From NCBI GenBank assembly GCA_937127165.1, contig CAKZLR010000013.1:1-19966 (forward strand): a DNA stretch of 19,966 nucleotides. Direction: 5' to 3'. Each line of letters starts with the position of its first letter. Within the stretch, counting starts at the first letter, position 1. Origin of the DNA: an uncultured Candidatus Peregrinibacteria bacterium (lineage in GTDB: Bacteria > Patescibacteriota > JACMRA01). The notes under the pieces are model-generated. The model was not told the origin of the DNA. It searched no databases and saw nothing but the letters and a program-made list of their open reading frames with translations. The position numbers and the translations under genes were made by a program. Shown here piece by piece: positions 1 to 8,158 of this stretch.

Positions 1-30
1 TTATGTAAACTTATGTAAACTTATGTAAAC
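1..30. repeat. Tandem 10-bp direct repeat, three copies
   Basis: Three perfect consecutive copies of TTATGTAAAC fill the first 30 bases and may continue off the left edge. The unit does not recur as an array elsewhere in the window. It lies about 120 bp past the 3' end of the exonuclease gene, with no ORF over it. Its role is unknown: it could be a simple repeat, a protein-binding iteron or the edge of a longer array. Confidence 0.9.
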
Positions 31-148
31 TGAAAAAGTAAGTATTAATTATTCAAAACTTGAAACAAAGCTACTGTTTTTTAGATATAATCTACGATTT
101 TGAGATAAACAATCTTATATTAAATTTAGACACTCTAGACAGGTTTTT

Positions 149-1165
149 CTAAAAAAGAGCAATCTGTTCTTTATCAATTGATTGATTTCTATTGATTTCC
201 AATAATTTTTGTAGAGATTGAAAATTGTACTTTTCTAAAAATGGTACACCTTTTTCTAAATCAAAAGGGTTTTTGGAAACTTGGATATCTGGTACACTCT
301 GTAAAGTAGCTAATAAGTGAGTTTGTTCTATAGTTTTTACATTCAAAACGATTTTAGAAATTAATTTTTGGTTTTTGGGATCAAAGATGAAAGTTTTGGC
401 TCTTGCTAATATTTCTTCGTTTTTAAGAGTATTTGAGTTACCCAAATTTACGGATAAATTCATAATTTCAAATAAAAGCTGAAGACTACCCACTTCATTT
501 AGAATTTTTGTGGCAGTTTTTGGTCCAATTCCATCTACACCTTTTAAACTATCCGAAGCATCACCTACAAGTGATTTAAAATCCACCCATTGATCAGGTT
601 TTAGGTTAAATTTTAATTCAAATTCATTTTTCCCAAAAAAGCTTATTGCCTTTTTATTATGCTGAATAACAAAATTAACTTGGGGAAAAACTAACATTTG
701 GTAAAGATCTCGATCCGCAGAAAAAATTAAAAATTGGTCACGTTGTAATATTTCTTGAGATGTTTCAAAAATACCGAGTTCAGAGTTATCTAAATTTTCT
801 GGACCTTTCTGAAGGTGGTTACAAACTGTCCAAATCAAATCATCAGCCTCAAAACCACTAACTAAAAAAACATTTTGGGTAACAAGGTTGCACCATTGCA
901 AAATGGGTTCAATTTGACTTATCATCTGCTCCTCAGCTTCTTGTCTGCCTGTTTTATAGGTTGGTAAAATTTTATGTCTCCAAGTTTTTTCTGGTGTGTC
1001 ACAAGCAAAAACTAGTATATCTGGTAATAACTGATTAATTAATGTAAAAACGGTTTTTATAAAACCATAAATAGCACCCGTATGAACCCCTTTATAAGTT
1101 AAATCAGGATAAGCAAAATACGACCTATAAATCAAATAAGAGGTGTCTATTACTAAAGCTTTCAT
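149..1165 (-). CDS. Stand-alone 5'-3' exonuclease (Pol I N-terminal / FEN family)
   Basis: A 338-residue protein resembling the 5' nuclease domain of DNA polymerase I. The family removes RNA primers and flap structures in replication and repair using two metal ions. The acidic residues are in place: D7 in VIDTSY, D56 in FACDTPEKTWRH, E106/D108/D109 in GFEADDL, D151/D153 in SADRDL, and D202/D205 in GDASD. A helix-hairpin-helix segment follows at about 208-222 (KGVDGIGPKTATK). No polymerase domain follows, so it is a separate enzyme. I chose the ATG at 1165 rather than the in-frame TTG at 1183. The ATG lies 4 nt beyond the ychF stop, has AGG 7 nt upstream, and starts right at the first beta strand (MKALVIDTSY). 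It is probably cotranscribed with and translationally coupled to ychF. A loop at about 118-143 looks longer than usual. The family call is secure; the exact role beside any polA elsewhere is not visible. Confidence 0.93.
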   Translation of the reverse strand: MKALVIDTSYLIYRSYFAYPDLTYKGVHTGAIYGFIKTVFTLINQLLPDILVFACDTPEKTWRHKILPTYKTGRQEAEEQMISQIEPILQWCNLVTQNVFLVSGFEADDLIWTVCNHLQKGPENLDNSELGIFETSQEILQRDQFLIFSADRDLYQMLVFPQVNFVIQHNKKAISFFGKNEFELKFNLKPDQWVDFKSLVGDASDSLKGVDGIGPKTATKILNEVGSLQLLFEIMNLSVNLGNSNTLKNEEILARAKTFIFDPKNQKLISKIVLNVKTIEQTHLLATLQSVPDIQVSKNPFDLEKGVPFLEKYNFQSLQKLLEINRNQSIDKEQIALF

Positions 1166-1169
1166 AAAA

Positions 1170-2225
1170 TTACCTGGCTCCAACTTTGAATTCTACCACA
1201 TCCCCATCTTGCATAATATAACTTTTGCCTTCTATTCTCATTTTACCAGACTCAATAGCCTCTTTACGACTACCACAAACCAAAAAATCATGATAACTAA
1301 TTACTTCTGCATTTATAAAAGTCTTTTCAAAGTCGGAATGAATTATTCCTGCACACATTTGAGCAGTCCACCCTACCTTAAAAGTCCAAGCCCTGGTCTC
1401 AGTTGGTCCGGTAGTCAAAAAAGTGGCTAAGCCTAATTTTTGATAGCATTGTTGAATCATTTTATTCACACCACTTTGTTTCTCTAGACCTAATTCTTCT
1501 CTTTCTTCCTCGGTTATATCCACAATCTCAGATTCTAGTTTTATATCCATAGCAAAATCAGCATCATAATCAATATTTTTACCGCCATGACTAATGTTAG
1601 CAAGTTTTAGTATAGGTTTGTCGGTTAATAAGTTTAAACTCTTTCTCCATTTTATTAGATCCTTATCGGTATCTTCGTTTAATACAAAGTTACTAGCTGG
1701 TTGTAGGTTGACTAGTTTGTTTAAAATCTGTTCAGCAATCCCTAATTTTGCAATAGTCATGGGATCACCGTTTCTAGTTTCTTTTTGTAGTTTTGGAAGC
1801 ATTTTTTCTAAGCTGATTTGATCTGCTAAAGTCATCTCCATCATTAAAATCTCTTCATCTTCTTGTGGTGAGACTCGATTTTCTACATGAATGATTTTTT
1901 CATCTTCAAAAGCTCTAACTACAAGCAGAACCAAATCAACTTCTCGAATATGATTTAGAAATTGATTACCTAGACCAGCTCCTTGGTGGGCATTTTTCAC
2001 CAATCCGGCAATATCTTTAAACTCAATCGTAGCATAAACTTTTTTTTCTGAGTTTGAAATCGTAGATAACATATCCACTCTATCGTCCGGAACTGAAACA
2101 ATACCACTATGAGGTTTTACTGTACAAAAAGGGAAATTTTCGGCTGGTACAGACAACTTTGTTAAAAGGTTAAACAAAGTTGATTTTCCAGCATTGGGTA
2201 AACCAACTAAGCCAACAGAAAACAT
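1170..2225 (-). CDS. ychF: YchF/OLA1-family P-loop NTPase
   Basis: A 351-residue protein with the YchF layout. The OBG-type P-loop is GLPNAGKST at 8-16, followed by the family signature FPFCTVKP. The Walker B region is DIAGLVKNAHQGAGLGNQF at about 71-89, a helical coiled-coil insert lies at about 125-175, and a C-terminal TGS domain spans about 266-349. YchF proteins bind the ribosome and in characterised members prefer ATP, a choice ascribed to an NxxE motif replacing the NKxD motif of GTPases. Here that place reads LANISHGG (N210 to H213), so the glutamate is absent. The start ATG is fixed by MFSVGLVGLPNAGKST. There is no Shine-Dalgarno; a TTGACA box lies about 35 bp upstream. The stop is 4 nt before the exonuclease ATG. 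The family is certain; nucleotide preference is open. Confidence 0.95.
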   Translation of the reverse strand: MFSVGLVGLPNAGKSTLFNLLTKLSVPAENFPFCTVKPHSGIVSVPDDRVDMLSTISNSEKKVYATIEFKDIAGLVKNAHQGAGLGNQFLNHIREVDLVLLVVRAFEDEKIIHVENRVSPQEDEEILMMEMTLADQISLEKMLPKLQKETRNGDPMTIAKLGIAEQILNKLVNLQPASNFVLNEDTDKDLIKWRKSLNLLTDKPILKLANISHGGKNIDYDADFAMDIKLESEIVDITEEEREELGLEKQSGVNKMIQQCYQKLGLATFLTTGPTETRAWTFKVGWTAQMCAGIIHSDFEKTFINAEVISYHDFLVCGSRKEAIESGKMRIEGKSYIMQDGDVVEFKVGAR

Positions 2226-2234
2226 AGTGTGGAA

Positions 2235-2263
2235 AGTGAATACTAAAGTGAATTATTTGTCAA
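2235..2263 (-). promoter_or_regulatory. Candidate promoter of ychF-exonuclease
   Basis: TTGACA at 2263-2258 is a consensus -35. The spacing to a -10 is less clear: TTCACT after 17 nt, or TATTCA after 15 nt. The leader would be very short. The stretch TTGACAAATAATT is identical to the one upstream of the aldolase gene. Confidence 0.4.
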
Positions 2264-2782
2264 TTTTTATTTTGTCGCAGTGTTTTATTTATCGGTTTAA
2301 TTATAATTTTAATACCTAATACAAATCATCTCTTCAATTATTCTAAAATTCAGATTGTGTTAATAAAAAGTTTTAAAGTTTACACAAAAAACTTGAAAAT
2401 ATATCTATTACATTAAAAACTTCTTAATTAAGATTTCGTAAAACAATTTATAAAATTTATAAAAATAAAACATAAGCAACAACATAAGCAACAAAAATGT
2501 TTATGAGTGTTTATAATTATAAGCTCTATTGAAACACATGTTTTTTAAATATATTTCATTTCATTTCATTTCGAAATGTTATATTTTTAATAAAATTGTG
2601 TATGAGTTGTTGATTTTATATTTTTCTTTTATTAATCAAATTTTTAAAAGTGTAGGTTTGTGTATAATTTTTTCAAGACTCTTTAAAACTGTGGACACGT
2701 TTCCATTTACTGTCTTGACTAAAAATCTTTATTTTTGTTACACACGGACAATTAACAAGTAAATACTAACTATCAACAACTT
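2264..2782. other. Gene-free AT-rich spacer with short repeats
   Basis: No convincing gene on either strand. ACATAAGCAACA is tandemly repeated twice at 2470-2493. Its second copy can pair with TGTTTATG at 2498-2505 to form a hairpin. A 12-bp palindrome TTATAATTATAA is at 2511-2522. Four ATTTC pentamers at 2553-2572 run into a second 12-bp palindrome, CATTTCGAAATG (2567-2578). A candidate promoter for the downstream plus-strand gene is at 2715-2744. The 77-codon open frame at 2529-2762 is low-complexity and starts with TTG; I do not consider it a gene. Confidence 0.6.
2715..2744 (+). promoter_or_regulatory. Candidate promoter of the lysozyme-like gene
   Basis: TTGACT at 2715-2720 and TACACA at 2739-2744 are 18 nt apart. 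This gives a leader of about 30 nt to the ATG at 2783. The pair resembles the TTGACT/TACACC pair upstream of the glycosylphosphotransferase gene. The -10 is weak, so this is tentative. Confidence 0.35.
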
Positions 2783-3826
2783 ATGCACAAATTATTAAAC
2801 TTGTTTAAAATAATTATTTTTTTAACATTCATACTAGCTTTGTTCTTACCAACAACAAATATTCAAGCATCAGATCCGAGCAGGGTTTTAAGATATCAAG
2901 ATTTTTATTATCTACCAGTAAAATTTAGTTCAGCTAGAAAAATCCAAGAATTTTTAGAATTTCATAGAAGTGTACTAGCAACTTACAAAGTTAAGATAGG
3001 ATTTCACCATGATGATAATCCTGACAGTTGTGATTCTAATGATTATTGGTACCAAAAAGGTTTCCAGGATTGTAAAGGACAAACTAATGATACAGATATT
3101 ATTATACAACCAAGTAGTTTTCCGGGAGTACCTGAGAGGTTAAGACCATTTCATGTAACAAAACCTTATTATGGTAAAGAAATGTTAACCTCAGAATTTA
3201 TTTGGGAACTTAGTCAAGGAAGTTTAGGGAATGGTTGTGATTTTTCTACAAATCCAAATAAACGAATCTGTATTGATAATGCTGTGAAAAAAGTTAACCC
3301 AGCTTTTATTTTAGCGATTATTCAGAAAGAGAGTGGTTTAGTTTATGGTCCAGGATCTCAACCGGGTAGCTTAATTAACAATCAAAGCGTTGAATTTCGT
3401 ATGGATAGAGCTACTGGTTATTTATGTTTAGAAACATTAGATAAAACCAAAAGTTGTTGGGATGAAAACCCTGAATGGAAGTATTTTAAAGGTTTCTTTA
3501 GACAGGTTTATTATACTACCCGATGGTTTAGAATTTGGACAGAAAGGTGTGACAGGGGTGAAGAATTTGGTTACAATGGAGGAGCTAGAGGTAAGTTTTA
3601 TACAGGTAGCACGGTAAGATTAAGTAATCAAGATGTTTTTTTAAGTAACGGAATAACTTGCGCGATGTATATATATACACCACATATTTCCTTTTCCACG
3701 GCTAAAGTTATGAAGAATATTGAGGGTGATGTGGGTTTTTTAGAAGAAACTGATAGAAACTTTGATTATATACCTTCACCGATTTTTATACCCTCTCCGG
3801 TTCTAATACCTCAATCAAACGGTTGA
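2783..3826 (+). CDS. Secreted lysozyme-like putative peptidoglycan hydrolase
   Basis: A 347-residue protein. A Sec signal peptide is evident: basic MHKLLNLFK, a hydrophobic core at about 8-24, and probable cleavage after NIQA (residue 29). The mature part looks lysozyme-like. At 172-186 NPAFILAIIQKESGL has the catalytic-glutamate helix style of GH23/lysozyme-superfamily enzymes (E183). Later come a GYLC segment, a GFFRQVYYTTRWF helix (237-249) and the sequence YIYTPH (296-301), which I associate with secreted lysozyme-like domains of Actinobacteria and CPR. Eight cysteines could form four disulfides outside the membrane. The C-terminus has a short proline repeat (IPSPIFIPSPVLIPQ). A murein-cleaving role at the cell surface or on neighbouring cells is inferred. 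The gene stands alone. There is no Shine-Dalgarno; the ATG follows CAACAACTT. The stop is TGA. Confidence 0.75.
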   Translation: MHKLLNLFKIIIFLTFILALFLPTTNIQASDPSRVLRYQDFYYLPVKFSSARKIQEFLEFHRSVLATYKVKIGFHHDDNPDSCDSNDYWYQKGFQDCKGQTNDTDIIIQPSSFPGVPERLRPFHVTKPYYGKEMLTSEFIWELSQGSLGNGCDFSTNPNKRICIDNAVKKVNPAFILAIIQKESGLVYGPGSQPGSLINNQSVEFRMDRATGYLCLETLDKTKSCWDENPEWKYFKGFFRQVYYTTRWFRIWTERCDRGEEFGYNGGARGKFYTGSTVRLSNQDVFLSNGITCAMYIYTPHISFSTAKVMKNIEGDVGFLEETDRNFDYIPSPIFIPSPVLIPQSNG

Positions 3827-3994
3827 ATTATATTTTCAACTAGCACACCGAACAATGTCTCAAAGTCACCAATTTTTTTGGTAATCGTTGGAGGAAATAA
3901 ACCTCAGTTTAAACAAATAAGATCTAGCAGTCTCAAACGTTAGCGAAACAATAAGAGCCGAACCCAAAGATTTGTGTTTAGTTGTTATTCTAGC

Positions 3995-4016
3995 AAAAAG
4001 ATTTAGTTTACTAAAT
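3995..4016 (-). terminator. Weak candidate terminator of fusA
   Basis: On the minus strand ATTTAG-TAAA-CTAAAT (4016-4001) forms a 6-bp stem that begins at the last base of the fusA stop codon. It is followed by C and five T (3999-3995). The stem is AT-only apart from one G-C pair, so it would be weak. Confidence 0.35.
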
Positions 4017-6124
4017 TAAGATCGGCTTTGTACGATTTTTTCTTGTATGTTCCTTGGAACTTCGAAGTAGTGAGAAAATTCCATACTAGCTGTACCCTGA
4101 CCTTTAGTGTTACCACGGAGAGATGAAATATAACCAAACAACTCTGCTAACGGAACATTAGCTGTAATTACTTTATTCTTGCCACGATTGTCAGTGTTTA
4201 TTATTTGACCTCGACGACTGTTTAGATCACCAATCACATCTCCCATATATTCTTCAGGGACTACAACTTCAAGTTTCATTATGGGTTCCATAAGCACTGC
4301 ATCCGCTTTTAACACTGCTTCTCTCATAGCAATAGAACCAGCCAGTTTAAATGCCATTTCGGAAGAGTCTACATCATGATAAGATCCGTCGTACACTTCA
4401 ACAATTACATCAACAACAGGATATCCCGCTAAAACCCCAGAGGCACAGGTTTCTTCACAACCCTTTTGGATTGACGGAATGTATTCTTTAGGAATTACTC
4501 CACCAACAATTTTGTTAATAAACTCAAAACCTTTTCCAAGTTCGTTCGGTCTAACCCTTAACCAGCAATGACCATACTGACCACGACCTCCGGATTGTCG
4601 GATATACTTACCTTCAACCTCAACTTCTTTTCTGATAGCTTCTTTGTAGGCGACTTGTGGAGCTCCTACATTAGTTTCAACTTTATACTCCCTTCTCATT
4701 CTATCCACAATAATCTCCAGATGTAGTTCACCCATTCCGCTTAAAATTGTTTGTCCAGTTTCCTCGTTTGTACTGACCCTTAAAGAAGGATCCTCTTGAG
4801 CCAATTTACCGATAGCAATACCCATTTTTTCTTGATCATTCTTGGTTTTCGGCTCGATAGCTACAGAAATTACTGGTTCTGGAAAATTGATTGATTCAAG
4901 TAGTAAAGGATAGGATTTATCACATAGAGTATCACCTGTTCGCACATCTTTCAAACCTACAAAAGCAGCGATTTCACCAGCATAAACTTCGTCAATATCT
5001 TCACGATGATTGGCGTGTAAAAGTACTACTCTACCAACCCGTTCTTCTTTACGAATTCTAGGGTTAAAAATAGAATCACCTTTTTTAACCATCCCAGAAT
5101 AAACTCTAAAGAAAGTTAGACTACCGAATTGATCAGAAGCGATCTTAAAAGCTAAAGCAGAAAACTTTTCATTTTCGGAATGTTTTAAGGGAATAACTTT
5201 ATTTTCATCGTCTGGATCATGAGCTTGGATATCAGGCAAATCTACAGGAGATGGTAAATATTCACAGACAGCATCTAGAAGAGGTTGAATTCCTTTGTTT
5301 TTTAAAGCTGAACCACAAAATATAGGGTGAAGTTGGTTGTTAATAGTTCCTTTTCTGATAGCTTTTTTAATTGTAATAGTATCAATCGGTTCTCCATTAA
5401 GATATTTTTCCATGATTTCATCATCAATCTCTGAAACTTTTTCTATAATTTTGTTATAGTATTCTTCTCTAAGTTCTTTCATATCTTCAGGAACTTCTTC
5501 AATTCTGAGATCTTTTCCTAGATCATCATAATAAACTATGGCCTTGTTTTCCAAAATATCAACCAATCCTCTTAAGCTTTCTTCTTTACCTATTGGTAAT
5601 TGCATCACTAGTCCGTTGTCGGTCAATCTATCCTTGATACTTTGCACATCAGCATAAAAATCTGCACCTATCCTGTCTAACTTGTTAATAAAACAAATTC
5701 TGGGAACTTTATACTTTTCAGCTTGTCTCCAAACAGTTTCAGATTGAGACTCTACACCAGCTACCCCATCAAATACAGTTACTGCACCATCAAGTACTCT
5801 GAGAGATCTTTCTACTTCAATTGTAAAATCAACATGGCCGGGAGTATCAATAATATTGAATCTCGTCTTACGATCTTTATCTTCTCCGTAAACCCAGTCA
5901 GGAGCGATCCAAAAAGCCGTTGTTGCTGCAGCAGTAATCGTAATACCTCTTTCTCTTTCCTGCTCCATCCAGTCCATGGTAGCTTCACCCTCATGAACTT
6001 CACCAATTTTATGAATTCTACCAGTGTATAACAATATCCTTTCTGTGGTGGTAGTTTTACCAGCATCAATATGAGCAATAATTCCAAAGTTTCTAATTTT
6101 TTGAATGGGAGTGTTACGGGGCAT
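4016..6124 (-). CDS. fusA: Translation elongation factor G
   Basis: A 702-residue GTPase that drives tRNA-mRNA translocation on the ribosome. It has all expected G motifs: [12 protein letters not shown] at about 17-28, RGITIT at 59-64, DTPGHVDF at 93-100, NKLD at 147-150 and GSA further on. It also has the usual domains II-V, including the domain IV loop around [17 protein letters not shown]. Length is normal for EF-G. I chose the ATG at 6124 ([20 protein letters not shown]) over an in-frame start 27 nt upstream, which would add an unlikely [12 protein letters not shown] stretch. The leader has no Shine-Dalgarno and is nearly all A/T. The gene stands apart from the usual rpsL-rpsG-fusA-tuf cluster. 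The promoter is about 55-80 nt upstream and the aldolase gene lies behind it. Confidence 0.98.
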   Translation of the reverse strand: MPRNTPIQKIRNFGIIAHIDAGKTTTTERILLYTGRIHKIGEVHEGEATMDWMEQERERGITITAAATTAFWIAPDWVYGEDKDRKTRFNIIDTPGHVDFTIEVERSLRVLDGAVTVFDGVAGVESQSETVWRQAEKYKVPRICFINKLDRIGADFYADVQSIKDRLTDNGLVMQLPIGKEESLRGLVDILENKAIVYYDDLGKDLRIEEVPEDMKELREEYYNKIIEKVSEIDDEIMEKYLNGEPIDTITIKKAIRKGTINNQLHPIFCGSALKNKGIQPLLDAVCEYLPSPVDLPDIQAHDPDDENKVIPLKHSENEKFSALAFKIASDQFGSLTFFRVYSGMVKKGDSIFNPRIRKEERVGRVVLLHANHREDIDEVYAGEIAAFVGLKDVRTGDTLCDKSYPLLLESINFPEPVISVAIEPKTKNDQEKMGIAIGKLAQEDPSLRVSTNEETGQTILSGMGELHLEIIVDRMRREYKVETNVGAPQVAYKEAIRKEVEVEGKYIRQSGGRGQYGHCWLRVRPNELGKGFEFINKIVGGVIPKEYIPSIQKGCEETCASGVLAGYPVVDVIVEVYDGSYHDVDSSEMAFKLAGSIAMREAVLKADAVLMEPIMKLEVVVPEEYMGDVIGDLNSRRGQIINTDNRGKNKVITANVPLAELFGYISSLRGNTKGQGTASMEFSHYFEVPRNIQEKIVQSRS

Positions 6125-6177
6125 AAAAAAATAAAAATAAAATAACAACAACTCGTGTTTAGTATTATTACTAGATA

Positions 6178-6206
6178 GTATTATTAACAGATTGGGGATT
6201 TGTCAA
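6178..6206 (-). promoter_or_regulatory. Candidate fusA promoter
   Basis: TTGACA at 6206-6201, a 17-nt spacer, then TAATAC at 6183-6178. The leader to the ATG at 6124 would be about 45-50 nt. The -35 context TTGACAAAT is shared with the ychF and aldolase promoters. A 10-bp palindrome CGAACGTTCG (6229-6238) lies 22 bp upstream of the -35. Confidence 0.45.
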
Positions 6207-6287
6207 GCCTTTACAGGACTATATTTACCGAACGTTCGTTTTGTTTATAATAAAACTTTTTTAGATTCCGCAGAACTTTCGGCTCAA

Positions 6288-7379
6288 TTATAATTGTTCA
6301 CTTAAACTTAAAGTGTTTATATTATTCAAGTCTTCACAAGTGGCTATAAGTTTTTGTTTAAAGTTTTTTTCAGCTTCCCTCAGCCAACTTCTTGGATCAT
6401 ATATTTTTTTATTTGGTTTATCAGCTCCTTCAGGGTTACCTATTTGTTTTTGCAAATAAGGTTCTTTTGCCAGATAATAATTTTTTACACCCTCCCAAAA
6501 AGCCCATTGTAAATCAGTATCAATATTCATTTTAACCACACCATAGCTGATAGCTTCTCTAATTTCCTCTTTAGTAGACCCACTACCTCCATGAAAAACA
6601 AAGTTAACTGGGTTTGTTTCAGTATTAAATTTTTCTTGAACATACTTTTGAGATCTATCTAAAATTTTTGGCTCAAGTTTCACATTTCCTGGTTTATAAA
6701 CCCCATGGATATTTCCGAAGGCAGCGGCTATAGTAAAGTTAGGACTGATTTTGGATAATCTTTCATATGCTAATGCCACTTCTTCAGGTTGAGTGTACAA
6801 TTTTGAATTATCGACACTACTGTTATCTACTCCATCTTCTTCTCCCCCTGTAATACCTAATTCAATTTCTAGGTGCATATTTATTTTAGACATTCTTTGT
6901 AAATATTTTTCGCACAATTGTAAATTCTCTTCTAAAGGCTCCTCAGATAAATCTAACATATGAGAACTAAATAGGGGGTAACCATATTTGGCGAAATAAT
7001 CTTCATCTATTTCTAACATACCATCTAACCATGGTAGAAGGCTTTTAGCACAGTGATCAGTGTGTAAAACTACAGAAACACCATATAATTTAGCTAATTC
7101 ATGAACATGTCTGGCCCCCGAAACAGCACCAGCTATAGAAGCTTGTTGCTTTGAGTTGTCTAAGGATTTACCAGCGAAAAATTGAGCTCCTCCGTTGGAG
7201 AATTGAATTATTATTGGAGAGTTAATTTCTGACGCAGTTTCCATAACAGCATTTAAACTGTTTGTACCGATTACATTGACCCCTGGAATAGCAAACTTAT
7301 GTGTTTTGGCAAAACTATACAGTTCACTCAAATTCTCACCAGTAATAACACCTGGTGTAAATTTTCTTGTTAAAGACAT
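6288..7379 (-). CDS. fbaA: Class II fructose-bisphosphate aldolase
   Basis: A 363-residue zinc-dependent aldolase of the E. coli FbaA type (class IIA, about 359 residues). It interconverts fructose-1,6-bisphosphate with dihydroxyacetone phosphate and glyceraldehyde-3-phosphate. Visible motifs are VVLHTDHCAKSLLPW at 104-117 (D108, zinc ligand H109), EIELGITGGEEDG at 171-183, FGNIHGVYKPGN at 221-232 (H225), FVFHGGSGST at 260-269 (H263) and KMNIDTDLQWAFW at about 283-295. All key residues appear intact. The ATG at 7379 has no Shine-Dalgarno but follows a good promoter. The gene lies upstream of fusA on the same strand. A separate promoter in front of fusA suggests separate units. It implies a functioning glycolytic or gluconeogenic route. 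Confidence 0.97.
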   Translation of the reverse strand: MSLTRKFTPGVITGENLSELYSFAKTHKFAIPGVNVIGTNSLNAVMETASEINSPIIIQFSNGGAQFFAGKSLDNSKQQASIAGAVSGARHVHELAKLYGVSVVLHTDHCAKSLLPWLDGMLEIDEDYFAKYGYPLFSSHMLDLSEEPLEENLQLCEKYLQRMSKINMHLEIELGITGGEEDGVDNSSVDNSKLYTQPEEVALAYERLSKISPNFTIAAAFGNIHGVYKPGNVKLEPKILDRSQKYVQEKFNTETNPVNFVFHGGSGSTKEEIREAISYGVVKMNIDTDLQWAFWEGVKNYYLAKEPYLQKQIGNPEGADKPNKKIYDPRSWLREAEKNFKQKLIATCEDLNNINTLSLSEQL

Positions 7380-7411
7380 AATTATTTACATTTTATATTT
7401 TTATGTTCTAC

Positions 7412-7440
7412 ACACTATTAAACAACAAATTATTTGTCAA
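7412..7440 (-). promoter_or_regulatory. Promoter of the aldolase gene
   Basis: Consensus TTGACA at 7440-7435, a 17-nt spacer, and TAGTGT at 7417-7412, which keeps the key TA....T positions. The leader would be about 25 nt. The sequence TTGACAAATAATT is identical to that before ychF. Confidence 0.5.
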
Positions 7441-7474
7441 AATTCGATTTATTAAAAATCCATTTTCATTCTAA

Positions 7475-7543
7475 AAATTTGTTAAATTTGTTAGTTGTAA
7501 AATTTAATCTTAACAAACCCCTACCAAATTATTTAACAAATTT
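7475..7543. repeat. 13-bp inverted repeat with a nested shorter one
   Basis: AAATTTGTTAAAT (7475-7487) and its exact reverse complement ATTTAACAAATTT (7531-7543) are 43 nt apart. TTTGTTA (7487-7493) and TAACAAA (7511-7517) are nested inside. It sits between the alkyltransferase-like pseudogene and the aldolase promoter. It could fold as RNA on either strand; its AT richness makes chance formation possible. Confidence 0.55.
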
Positions 7544-7589
7544 ATTTAATTTTTTTCATCTTCTCATAATAATTAATTGACTACCTTCC

Positions 7590-7923
7590 TTAGTTGTCAA
7601 TAAAATTTTTTAACTCCTGGTCTACAATACAGTGTTTTGTCATATCTACAAAATTACCTATTAAATGTGTAGCCTTGTTTTTTCAAATCGTTTTCCGGTT
7701 AATACCTTTAAATCTAAGTTTTAAACTTGAGATAAAGCTATTTTTAGCAACAATCCTATACACAAGGCAAATTTTTACATTCAACTAAACTTAAATCATT
7801 TAGTATCCAACCCACAATTCTGGGGTGAGTAGCTGTTAAGAAGCCAATTTGTCCAAAATATATAACCTTTTGTTCTGGTATTTGCCTAACAATTTTTAAG
7901 ATTTTGCTTTTATTGTAATGCAC
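7590..7923 (-). pseudogene. Broken alkyltransferase-like / MGMT-family gene
   Basis: Read from a GTG at 7923, this 334-nt stretch is 111 codons plus one extra base, the size of alkyltransferase-like (ATL) proteins. The first part contains KILKIVRQIPEQKVIYFGQI, then HPRIVGWILNDL and NLPC. That matches the DNA-binding domain pattern of the family (IPxGKVxTYGxIA, PRxxRxVGxAL, then PCHR or PWHR). An extra G at about 7761 moves the frame, so the original frame stops at TAG 7758-7756. The shifted frame continues with YRIVAKN, where HRVVN is expected. It then reaches an in-frame TGA at 7685-7683, followed by a family-like tail (NFVDMTKHCIVDQELKNFIDN) ending at TAA 7592-7590. The family recognises or repairs O6-alkylguanine. 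Two independent lesions favour a decayed gene over one sequencing error. Whether the active-site motif was PCHR or PWHR cannot be told. Confidence 0.72.
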
Positions 7924-7993
7924 AAATTAAATTTTTAGTTTTATTTACTCACATTCTTGTTAACACCAATATAAATTTTGGGAGTAATTTTTG

Positions 7994-8040
7994 TATAATA
8001 CTCTTATAATATTTGAGCGAAAATGATTGTCCATTGAGCG
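7994..8040 (+). promoter_or_regulatory. Orphan -10-like boxes and paired 7-bp repeats
   Basis: TATAAT occurs at 7994-7999 and 8005-8010. TTGAGCG repeats at 8013-8019 and 8034-8040, exactly 21 bp (two helical turns) apart. No -35 at good spacing and no plus-strand gene follow; the next gene is convergent. This may be an unannotated small RNA start or chance in AT-rich DNA. Confidence 0.25.
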
Positions 8041-8158
8041 TTTTAGGTTGTTGAAAAAAAATAAAAAACAGGCTAAGAAGATTTAGAGTCTTTATTTTGA
8101 ACCTTTTGATAACTTGTTTTTTCTATACTCTTAGAATATTTTAACATTTTCTTATTTT

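Noticed and set aside
1143..1430. 95-codon plus-strand frame over the ychF 3' end and similar antisense frames elsewhere
   Set aside because: Shadows of conserved genes on the other strand.
2529..2762. 77-codon plus-strand frame in the long spacer
   Set aside because: TTG start, composition dominated by F, I, K and Y as expected from AT-rich DNA, no motif, and it overlaps the candidate promoter of the next gene.
2781..2789. TTATGCACA, one mismatch from a DnaA box
   Set aside because: Single isolated copy overlapping a start codon, with no cluster or other origin features.
3868..3882. ACCAA-TTTTT-TTGGT hairpin after the lysozyme-like gene
   Set aside because: Only five base pairs and no T-run after the stem, so not called a terminator.
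3827..3922. Open frame after the TGA at 3826, raising TGA recoding (Gly) as in some CPR lineages
   Set aside because: Other genes end sensibly at TGA (sortase homologue at RGELVLE, right-edge ORF), and none of the conserved proteins needs TGA as a codon.
6229..6238. CGAACGTTCG resembling a Gram-positive LexA box
   Set aside because: The known box has GAAC and GTTC separated by four bases; here they abut. Left only as a palindrome near the fusA promoter.
7594..7788. 64-codon plus-strand frame
   Set aside because: It lies antisense to the alkyltransferase-like pseudogene, whose recognisable motifs are on minus.
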